This document shows, one piece after another, positions 1 through 6,400 of a stretch of 6,580 nt of DNA. The translations under genes were made by a program, and so were the position numbers. Below the pieces are notes generated by a model. The model made no database searches. It was not told where the DNA came from and was given only the letters and a program-made list of their open reading frames with translations. Source of the stretch: Anaerolineales bacterium UBA3940 (GTDB taxonomy: Bacteria; Chloroflexota; Anaerolineae; Aggregatilineales; UBA3940); the NCBI GenBank assembly GCA_002385675.1, contig DGDY01000037.1, positions 1-6,580 of the forward strand. Reading direction: 5' to 3'. How positions within the stretch are numbered: the first letter of the stretch is position 1; each line of letters starts with the position of its first letter.

Positions 1-1387
1 GCTCTTCCTCAGGTGTTAGCAGCCCGAAACGGGCATACCGGCGTTTGAGGGCGCGCAACGATTTCCGGCGTTGACTCCTGCTTTCCTGCTCTTCGGCTTT
101 ACTTTCAGCTAGGTCCTGGAACCTGCGTTGGACTGCCTCGAGCGTAGATAATAGAGCAGACACAGTAGACGTTGACCGTTTCAAGAGCGCCAAGAATGCT
201 AGCGCATCATCGTAACGTCGCGTTCTGAGCGCACGCTTTAGCGCGGGAACGATGAATTCAAGCAATCGCTTGTGTAATGCAACGAACTCCGAGTCATGAT
301 CGTCCGACGCCATAACTGGTACGGGAATGACCATTCTCTCAGGGAATGAAACAGTTTCACCTGTCAGGGGATTCGTCAGTAAAACGTGCCGCTTTAACCG
401 TCGCACTACATGCGTGGATTGCACTTCAGGCCTTACCTGCCCAGTTCGATCCACCAACATTGGATCGAGCAACTCAATTAGCGACGTATAGCTGCGCTCA
501 TAGCCATCATGAGGAGTGGCGGTGAGCAAGAGTAACGCATCCGTTCGTCTGGCCAATGTCTGAGCGAGCTTTCGTCGCTGTGAATTCTCTATCCGCTCCA
601 GATCACCCGCATCTATTCCTGTTTCACAGTAGTGGTGTGCCTCGTCCATGATGATGAGGTCGTAGGTTGTACGTTCAAGCAAGTCGAGCACATTATCTTG
701 TTTGAGAAAGTCCATTGAGGCAATGGCTAAGGGAAGATGTTCAAATGGGTTGACACCCAGCTCTGTCTGTTTACGTATCCTCTCTAGAGACTCCCGGTTT
801 GCTTCTACTAGTAGCAACCCAAAACGGTCTAGCATCTCTTGTTTCCACTGTTCCATCAGTGGGCCAGCAGGCGTAACTATCAACACTCGATAAACTTGAT
901 GGCGTGCCACAAGTTCAGCAACGATCAGCCCAGCCTCAATGGTCTTACCTAAGCCTACATCGTCGGCGATCAGTAAACGTGGGCGATTCATACGCAGTGC
1001 GCGTGAAAGCGGCACAAGCTGATACGGCTCAATTCGCAATCGTCCGGGTTCAACGACCAAGATTGTATCCGGTCCGAGAACCTGTTCCAGGAGAAATGCC
1101 TGATGAAAGATCAGCCAATTGGCTAGTGGCCCCGCTTTTGCAGGTTCTAAGCCTTTCGCGACGACAGAGACTTTCTCAAAAGGTGTAATAACATCAATTT
1201 CTGAGCCACCCAGTATATTGCCTAATCCGCGCAACCGAAGGCGGGTATGATCGCCCATCGGTTGGCTATCAACAATCTCCCACTGAAGTCCACGAACGCT
1301 TACTTGAGTTCCAGGAAGAAAATCTCTCATCATTTCTGTCTGTATCATGTTGCCAGGAATTGGCCGATAGTGAGATGGTAGCTTCAT
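1..1387 (-). CDS. SNF2/HepA-family helicase, DrmD-like (DISARM), N-terminal part
   Basis: Open without interruption for 462 codons from ATG at 1387, leaving the window before any stop; no complete ORF exists inside the window, but the frame is unmistakable. Residues about 20-110 form a non-catalytic N-terminal region with a GLQWEIV stretch. Helicase domain 1 follows: Walker A DDVGLGKT (142-149), TPAGPLMEQW (motif Ia region), DEAH Walker B (248-251), and motif III TATP followed by HDG (289-295). Motifs IV-VI would lie beyond base 1. The layout matches SNF2/RapA-like ATPases, and wording such as ANWLIFHQAFLLEQ and LRIEPYQLVPLSRALRM resembles, from memory, DrmD of DISARM, which restricts phage DNA together with a methyltransferase and DrmABC. 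Alternatively it is a stand-alone or DUF1156/DUF499-associated SNF2 helicase. Partner genes would be to the left. Base composition is clearly lower in GC than the rest of the window. ATG at 1348 (codon 14) is an alternative start; neither start has a strong Shine-Dalgarno. Confidence 0.85.
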   Translation of the reverse strand, partial: MKLPSHYRPIPGNMIQTEMMRDFLPGTQVSVRGLQWEIVDSQPMGDHTRLRLRGLGNILGGSEIDVITPFEKVSVVAKGLEPAKAGPLANWLIFHQAFLLEQVLGPDTILVVEPGRLRIEPYQLVPLSRALRMNRPRLLIADDVGLGKTIEAGLIVAELVARHQVYRVLIVTPAGPLMEQWKQEMLDRFGLLLVEANRESLERIRKQTELGVNPFEHLPLAIASMDFLKQDNVLDLLERTTYDLIIMDEAHHYCETGIDAGDLERIENSQRRKLAQTLARRTDALLLLTATPHDGYERSYTSLIELLDPMLVDRTGQVRPEVQSTHVVRRLKRHVLLTNPLTGETVSFPERMVIPVPVMASDDHDSEFVALHKRLLEFIVPALKRALRTRRYDDALAFLALLKRSTSTVSALLSTLEAVQRRFQDLAESKAEEQESRSQRRKSLRALKRRYARFGLLTPEEE

Positions 1388-1391
1388 TATA
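1386..1391 (-). promoter_or_regulatory. Candidate -10 box (TATAAT) of the DrmD-like gene
   Basis: On the minus strand a perfect TATAAT ends inside the ATG at 1387. No good -35 box is found 16-18 bases upstream (AGTGTA, AAGTGT or AAAGTG). If this box is used, transcription would start near 1379, inside the reading frame, and translation would have to begin at the ATG at 1348. It may simply be chance in an AT-rich spacer. Confidence 0.25.
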
Positions 1392-1541
1392 GATCATCTC
1401 TAATGTCTACACTTTTTATCTCGGACAAGATTCAGCAGACAGGATATGGCTTGCACGGATGCCTCCACGCGATAAAAGATTTCCCCTCGTCGGACAGGTT
1501 GCTGCACCTCTAACCCGCACAGCCATCCATATCATACGCCG
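1388..1541. other. Intergenic spacer, divergent promoter region, composition shift
   Basis: This stretch lies between the leftward helicase and the structured region. It starts AT-rich (1388-1425) and turns GC-rich by about 1500. I see no credible coding frame, tRNA or terminator. It must contain the promoter of the DrmD-like gene and probably that of the rightward unit. The change in composition makes it a plausible junction between two blocks of different origin, but I see no flanking repeat, integrase site or IS end to prove one. Confidence 0.4.
1530..1535 (+). promoter_or_regulatory. Candidate -10 box (TATCAT) upstream of the structured RNA
   Basis: TATCAT matches the -10 consensus at five of six positions and would place a transcription start near 1542, where the first paired segment of the proposed RNA begins. 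No convincing -35 is seen at 16-18 bases. A second weak candidate is TTGCAC (1451-1456) with TAAAAG (1473-1478), spacing 16. Both rest on short matches. Confidence 0.25.
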
Positions 1542-1561
1542 CTTGCCCCTGGCCTCGTGCC

Positions 1562-1785
1562 CGGTCGATGGGTGATGTGCGGTGGATGTTCGCCAGTATC
1601 GCGCGGCGCGGGGCCATGTCCAGCCCTGCGGGCTGCTGCGACGAGTTTCCTCCGGGCTTGCGCCGGGGCGATTGATGAAGCCCATCGCCCCTCACCGGAA
1701 ACTCGTGCAGGGACAAGCCGACATGGCCCCTGCTGCGCCGCGCACAAGGGCAGGCGAACACCGCACATTAACAACCCATCGACCG
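1562..1785 (+). repeat. Nested long stem (about 66 bp) forming domain 1 of the RNA
   Basis: Five consecutive helices and a terminal hairpin stack outward from one loop: 1562-1573/1774-1785 (12 bp); 1575-1594/1753-1768 (16 bp with a 4-base bulge); 1601-1609/1735-1743 (9 bp); 1610-1620/1720-1730 (11 bp, with 1731-1734 bulged); 1641-1650/1697-1706 (10 bp); 1665-1672/1684-1691 (8 bp, loop 1673-1683). A side hairpin at 1622-1634 (AGCCC-TGC-GGGCT) sits in one internal loop. GGGCTT at 1654-1659 can also pair with AAGCCC at 1678-1683, and GGCTTG at 1655-1660 with CAAGCC at 1714-1719, so alternative folds or a pseudoknot are possible. Internal loops are unequal on the two sides, as in structured RNA rather than a simple decayed palindrome. 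Confidence 0.8.
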
Positions 1786-1802
1786 AACCGGCCCGGCTAC
1801 GG

Positions 1803-1949
1803 GTGGACTGCAACAGCCTCACGGCGCTGCGGATTATACGCAGCCGAAACCCTAGCGAGCAGGTGTCCGGCTCGGCGATGAAACCTCCTCCGAAGCCGCA
1901 CGGCATCTCCGCCGTGCGGCGGGCGTTCCCGATGGTCGTGGACTGCAAC
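1803..1949 (+). repeat. 12-base direct repeat GTGGACTGCAAC, two copies
   Basis: The identical 12-mer occurs at 1803-1814 and 1938-1949, both within domain 2 of the proposed RNA. The second copy runs into the GCAA-capped hairpin; the first precedes the 1826-1844 hairpin. One 12-base repeat somewhere in a window of this size is expected by chance, so its only weight comes from lying twice within one structured element. Confidence 0.5.
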
Positions 1950-2059
1950 GCAAGTTGCGCCGGAAGGGCAAACTGAATGTGGGCCGGGCTCCCCGGTGTG
2001 TTGGTCACACACCGCCGGTCTGCCACGTCCAGGCCGCAACCGGGAGCGATAGAGGAGCC

Positions 2060-2098
2060 AGGCAAGTCCTGCTCATTCCCCAACTGCAGGACTTGCCT
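2060..2098 (+). promoter_or_regulatory. Perfect 13-bp hairpin just upstream of the first operon gene
   Basis: Bases 2060-2072 are exactly complementary to 2086-2098, with a 13-base loop containing CATTCCCCA. No T-run follows directly; 2104-2108 and 2116-2120 (GAAAA/TTTTC) can form a small second hairpin before the Shine-Dalgarno at 2123. It therefore looks like a leader or RNA 3'-end hairpin rather than a classical terminator. Its left arm overlaps bases that could also pair with 1542-1553, so the two pairings exclude each other. Confidence 0.65.
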
Positions 2099-2132
2099 CT
2101 CGTGAAAATCCTGAGTTTTCTCGGAGGTCTCT

Positions 2133-2801
2133 ATGTCCCAAACGATGACCATTCCCCAGCACATGCTGGATACGTACAGCGCCCACTATAACGACCGGAC
2201 CTATCGTGCATTCAGTAGAGCGCTGGCTGCGGCGCTGGGTCTGGACGAATGGGTGACGCAGTTGGGGCTGTACGACGAGCGCCACAACCGCATCATGAAC
2301 CTGCTCATCGACGCATCCTTTGAGCTGGTCGGCTCGGAATGTCACGCCGGAGCCGGGCAGCAGCTCGGTGAGGCGCTCGGTGTGCTGGACGATCATACAC
2401 CTCGGCTGGTCAGACTCGCGGTCGAGCATCTCAACCACTTTGTGACCGGCAAACGGCCCTGGGAAGTGCACGAGCAGATCGCCTCCATGGCGACCCTGGC
2501 GCTGGCCGAATCGGCGCGTCGTGCATTAGTGCGGACGCTAGATCACGCCGCCCTGCTGCCTGGCTGGCGCGGCACAACCGCGTATTACTGGCTGCTGGCG
2601 TCCACCCAGATCATCCACTCCGCCGAGATCGTTTTGCGCGAAGACCCCGATGCAGACTACCTGGTCGAGAAGTTCGGCAAAGGGATCGCAGGGCTGGGCA
2701 TGGGTCTCGGCGAAATCGTGCACTACGGCAACCCTCACCCGGCCATCCGCCGGTTCCACGAGCGGCTCACCGCGCAAGACACGGAAGGTCACCATGACTA
2801 A
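2133..2801 (+). CDS. Protein of unknown function, 222 aa (first gene of operon)
   Basis: The start is well supported: GGAGG at 2123-2127 lies five bases before the ATG, and the frame runs to TAA at 2799-2801. I do not recognise the family. The product is soluble-looking, with no signal peptide or membrane segment, and appears mostly helical (for example residues 22-38 and 113-140). Polar and aromatic patches include a TTAYYWLLASTQIIHSAEI segment (148-166), a GKGIAGLGMGLGEI segment (182-195) and a histidine-rich tail ending GHHD. There is a single cysteine (C70), so no zinc-binding set. It follows the structured RNA region by about 35 bases and overlaps the next gene by eight bases, which suggests translational coupling and a shared task. 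Codon and base composition match the downstream genes and differ from the DrmD-like gene. No function is proposed. Confidence 0.85.
   Translation: MSQTMTIPQHMLDTYSAHYNDRTYRAFSRALAAALGLDEWVTQLGLYDERHNRIMNLLIDASFELVGSECHAGAGQQLGEALGVLDDHTPRLVRLAVEHLNHFVTGKRPWEVHEQIASMATLALAESARRALVRTLDHAALLPGWRGTTAYYWLLASTQIIHSAEIVLREDPDADYLVEKFGKGIAGLGMGLGEIVHYGNPHPAIRRFHERLTAQDTEGHHD
2783..2788 (+). promoter_or_regulatory. Ribosome binding site GGAAGG for the 191-aa gene
   Basis: GGAAGG lies five bases before the ATG at 2794, inside the end of the preceding gene. It decides this start over the much longer open frame that begins at 2650, which has no comparable site and overlaps the upstream gene far more. 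Confidence 0.7.
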
Positions 2802-3369
2802 CGTCCTCATTCCCCAGCAGTACGTGGGCAGGATGAACGTCGTGGGTGACTGCTTCGTATTCGGAGCAGCCCTGCACGACAACCGCCCGGTTTATCTCGA
2901 TATCGCCGGACCGGCCACCTCAGTCGAAGCCGTATGGGCACGTTTGGCCCAGGGTAAAGAGGCACGCATCGTACCGGACACCGGATCGAGCATCGTCTTA
3001 CAGCCGCCGGAAGCGGGATTGTTCGCGCGCTTTCAGCGCAAGATCGACGGACTGGGCATCGACCACCTGCTGCTGGTGCACAAAGCCATCACCGAACCGG
3101 TGTATTCCGAATTGACCACCACCTACATGTTCTTCACCGGCAAGGATCGGGCGACCGCCATCCTGGGAGATCACATCTCCAGGCTGGTCAAAGTCGCGGT
3201 ATTTCCGGCATGGTTTCCCTACCTGCTCCAGCAGGGCCGCCAGGATCGCCTGGTCGAGCGCTGCACGTGTTACGGCGGTGTGCAGGCCTGGGCCATCACC
3301 CTGGACAGGGACGCCTGGACCCGCGTGATTCAGGATGGCCTGGCTTCCGGCGGCATCGCCCTTCCGTAA
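2794..3369 (+). CDS. Protein of unknown function, 191 aa (second gene of operon)
   Basis: The frame stays open upstream as far as 2650, but the ATG at 2794 with GGAAGG five bases before it is the likely start, giving 191 residues and a TAA at 3367-3369. It overlaps the end of the preceding gene by eight bases. I do not recognise the family. The sequence suggests a compact mixed alpha/beta protein: predicted strands near 17-38 and 56-70, an LLLVHKAITEPVY segment (92-104), a hydrophobic KVAVFPAWFPYLL stretch (133-145) probably too short and polar-flanked to be a membrane anchor, and a CTC pair (C157, C159) near the C terminus. No catalytic motif is evident. Like its neighbour it has an isoleucine-proline-glutamine near the N terminus (residues 6-8), encoded by an identical 12-base stretch. 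A terminator follows 15 bases after the stop. Confidence 0.85.
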   Translation: MTNVLIPQQYVGRMNVVGDCFVFGAALHDNRPVYLDIAGPATSVEAVWARLAQGKEARIVPDTGSSIVLQPPEAGLFARFQRKIDGLGIDHLLLVHKAITEPVYSELTTTYMFFTGKDRATAILGDHISRLVKVAVFPAWFPYLLQQGRQDRLVERCTCYGGVQAWAITLDRDAWTRVIQDGLASGGIALP

Positions 3370-3384
3370 CGCTCTTCTCGTCAG

Positions 3385-3427
3385 AGGCCCCGTGGTCTTC
3401 CCAGATCGCGGGGCTTTTTTGTTTTTT
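3385..3427 (+). terminator. Strong intrinsic terminator or attenuator
   Basis: Bases 3385-3398 pair with 3403-3416 in a 14-bp stem (some G-T pairs) with a four-base TCCC loop; the core is GCCCCG/CGGGGC. Six T's (3415-3420), a G and six more T's (3422-3427) follow. The reverse strand has no matching T-run, so it works rightward only. The T-tract ends directly before the Shine-Dalgarno of the next gene, leaving no room for a promoter between them. Expression of that gene must come from readthrough or from a promoter upstream of the hairpin. Confidence 0.9.
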
Positions 3428-3433
3428 GGAGGA
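3428..3433 (+). promoter_or_regulatory. Ribosome binding site GGAGGA of the methyltransferase-helicase gene
   Basis: A near-perfect Shine-Dalgarno five bases before the ATG at 3439; it fixes the start and adjoins the terminator T-tract. Confidence 0.85.
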
Positions 3434-3438
3434 CTCTC

Positions 3439-6400
3439 ATGCCCCGTCTGACTTCACTCGAAAAAGGCGGTTACTATGCTTTCCCCGATGAGTACCTGCC
3501 TGCGGTCGCGTCCCTGTTTGCGCCGGCTGCGGAGGGCGGGCGGCTGCTCGACCCCTGCGCGGGTGAAGGTCGTGCGTTACAGCATCTCTCATCCTCATGG
3601 CACCTGACGCCCTACGCCAATGAACTTGACACCGACCGCGCAGCAGCCTGCCAGGCGTTGTTCGGCCCCATCCAGGTGGTGCAAGGCGATCTCTACACCC
3701 TGCGCGCGTCACTCGGCAGCTTCCCGGCCATCTGGCTCAATCCCCCTTACACCTGGGAGACCGGCAGCGGCGACGACAAACGGCGCGAGCTTGGGATGCT
3801 CAAGCACGCCTGGAAATGGCTGGCTCCGGGCGGCTGGATGCTGTGGGTGGTCTACGCGCACCACGTCACGGCGGACGCGGCCAGCTTCCTGGCCAAGCAC
3901 TGCAAGACGGTCGAGGTGTGGCGGCTGCCAGGGCTGCACCTGGGCGAGTACGTCCACGTGGTGGTGGTCGCGCAGGAAGGCCCGCCGCTCGACGACCCGG
4001 CCCTGTTCGCTCAGCATATCCTGCAAGACGCCGCTCATCCGCGCGAACTCAGCGTGCAAGACACTCCGCGTTACGCCTTCCCACCCCCGCGCACGAAGCA
4101 GCGCTTTGTCTTCGCCCCCAAGGTCATCACCCCGGAACTCGCCCTACAAGCGGTCCAGGCGGATGGCGCACAGTTTGGAGCGGGTTTTCAGCGGCTGCTG
4201 CAACCTCCCCCTCCGGTCGAGAACGTGCGCCCGGTGGTACGTCCACGCGGCGGGCAGCTCGCACTGGTCCTGGCGGCAGGCTTGTTCAACGGCATTGTCG
4301 TGCAAACGGACGAAGGGCGCGCGGCGGTGCGTAGCACGGTTGAGCCGGTCGAGCAGCTGGTCGAAGGCACAGAGATCGACGAATCAGACGAGACCACGAC
4401 CGAGCGCGAGGTCTACCGCACACGTCCCCAGGTGACGATCACCCTGCTGGATGAGCGCGGCCAGGTCACCGACATGAGCGGCGATGCAGCCCTGGTAGAC
4501 TTCATCGGGCGATACAAAACGGCGCTACTGTCGTACCTGGATCAACACTTCACTCCGCTGTATGATTTCCGGTACGACCACCTCGCACCCCTGCTGAACC
4601 GCGTGCGCATCAAAGGCAATCCGCTCTACCAGACCCAGCGCCACGTCATCGCCGCGACCTACACCGCTTTGCAGCACCGCAAGGGCGTGATTGTCGTAGG
4701 GGAACCTGGCGTCGGCAAAACCGCTTTGGGGGCCACGCTCGCCATCGCACTCCGCCCCCACATGAAGCCCGACCAGGTCGTGATTGTGACCTCACCGCCG
4801 CACCTGACCGGCAAGTGGCAGCGCGAGATCGAGATGGTCGCCCACTCGGTGGGCATGCAGGTTCACGCCGCCATCCTCAAGCGAGTAGACGATGTGCGCG
4901 CTTTTATGGATGCGGACCTGCCCCAGACCCTCAAGATAGGCATCATCCCGCGTGAAATGGCCAAGCTTGGCGAAGGCTGGCAGCCTGCGGTCCAGTGGCG
5001 CACCGTGCGCACGGCGCGCTGGAACTCGCGTGAAGCGCGTCCCGATCACCTGACCGGTGACCGGATTGTGTCCCTCAAGGTGCCCATTTGCCCGTCGTGC
5101 AGCGCGACCGTCACCCGCACCAAAAACGGCGAAGCGGTCATCGCCGATGAGAACTGGCTGTCCCGCGCCCCGCAGAAATGCCCGTCGTGCGGCAGCCCGC
5201 TCTGGCAGTTCTCGCGTACCTTCTCCGCCCCGAAAGCAGGCGAGAAGTTCCCCAAGCGCAATCCGCGTATACCGCTGGCCGACTACATCGCTGCGGTGTT
5301 CCCCAAACGGGTGTATCTCCTGTTGGGCGACGAGGTGCACGAGTCCAAATCGACTAGCACCGATCAGGGCGCAGCGCTGATGACCCTCGCCCAGACTGCC
5401 GAGAAAGTGGTGGGTTTGACCGGCACGCTCTACGGGGGCAAGGCCAGCGATTTGTATGGGCTGGAGTTCACCTTCAACGCCCGCGTGCGGCAGAACTATC
5501 CCTGGGGCGTCAAGGGCCAGGCGGGTTGGGTGCGCGACATGGGGAGCTTGGAGCGCATCGTCGAATACCGCCCGGAGTACGACAAGGGCGGGCGTTACAC
5601 CGGCAAGCGGCGCATCGAACAGAAGCCCAAAGAAGCGCCGGGCTGCTCCCCGCTGCTGGTGCGGGAGATCATCGACCACACGGTGTTCGTCGGCCTGCAA
5701 GACATCGGGCGGGCGATGCCGGAGTTCGAGGAAATCCCCGTCCCCATCCCGATGGACCCCGACATGGCCCTGCACTACCACCGCGCCAAAGACAAGCTGG
5801 GGTCTTACCTGTTCCAGTGTCGCATGGAGGGTGACGCGAGTTTCCTCGGCAAGTATCTCCAGACGCTGCTGTCCTGGCCAACGGCACCGTTTCGGGCGGA
5901 GCAGATCATCCACAAGCGCCGCCTGGACCGCGAGAGCGACGTCTTCCTCGAAATCCCGGTGCACGACATGCCCGGCCTGGGCGATGACCGGCTGTATCCC
6001 AAAGAACACTGGCTGGTCGATCTGGTGCGGGAGGAGCTGGCCCAGGGGCGGAATGTCGGGGTGTTTCTCCGCCAGACGGGGACGCGCGACATCCAGCCGC
6101 GTATCGAGCGCATTATCCGCGAGCATGTCCCCAATGCCAAGCCCTTCATCCTCAAGGGCAGTGTGGCCCCGGAACGCCGCGAGAGCCTGGTCCGGCAGCA
6201 GTTGGATGCAGGCTGCAACGTGCTCATCACCAATCCGCGCCTGGTCGCCACCGGGCTGGACCTGGTGGACTTCCCGACCCTGGTGTTCCAAGAAATTGAC
6301 TATTCCTTGTTCACCGTTGTGCAGGCATCGCGTCGCGCGTGGCGCATCATCCAGGATCGCCCCTGCCGCGTGTATTACCCCTTCTACGCCGAGACGATGG

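Larger units (their letters stand above)
1542..2066 (+). ncRNA. Large structured RNA candidate (about 0.5 kb), family not recognised
   Basis: No credible protein frame lies here, yet the segment is dense in perfect complementarity. Domain 1 is the nested stem at 1562-1785. Domain 2 (1791-1989) may be closed by 1791-1797 with 1983-1989. It holds hairpins 1826-1831/1839-1844, 1856-1860/1870-1874 and 1895-1904/1911-1920 (10 bp), and 1945-1949/1954-1958 capped by the GNRA tetraloop GCAA. A third hairpin pairs 1995-2000 with 2008-2013. The ends can pair: 1542-1547 with 2061-2066, 1550-1553 with 2057-2060, 1554-1556 with 2052-2054. Plus strand is preferred because the tetraloop is GNRA only in that sense and unpaired segments are A-rich (for example 1879-1894 and 1962-1977). 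It could be a free ncRNA or the 5' leader of the gene at 2133. I find no group II intron domain V, RNase P core or tmRNA ends. Structure by eye, without covariation, is the main limit. Confidence 0.55.

Noticed and set aside
2060..2098. Intrinsic terminator
   Set aside because: The stem is strong, but no T-run follows it directly, so it is listed as a leader hairpin instead.
1542..2100. Group II intron, RNase P RNA, tmRNA or retron ncRNA
   Set aside because: No domain V signature, no RNase P core such as GAGGAAAGTCC, no tmRNA ends, and no reverse transcriptase gene nearby. IscB/TnpB guide RNAs were also considered, but no such nuclease gene adjoins.
1532..2164. Open frames of 210 codons (minus), 139 and 99 codons (plus) across the structured region
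   Set aside because: They are mutually overlapping, lack good ribosome binding sites and have biased, low-information translations. The dense inverted complementarity of the DNA explains the sequence better. A real protein gene here is not formally excluded.
2650..2793. A longer N-terminus for the 191-aa protein starting at 2650
   Set aside because: It would overlap the 222-aa gene by about 150 bases with no ribosome binding site, whereas ATG 2794 has GGAAGG at ideal spacing.
3620..4435. A 271-codon plus-strand frame within the methyltransferase region
   Set aside because: Rich in Arg, Ser and Thr without motifs; it is the out-of-frame shadow of the methyltransferase gene.
4792..6291. A 499-codon open frame on the minus strand
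   Set aside because: It lies wholly opposite the helicase domain, whose plus-strand frame shows ordered catalytic motifs. Long antisense frames are common in GC-rich genes, and its translation has no recognisable domain.
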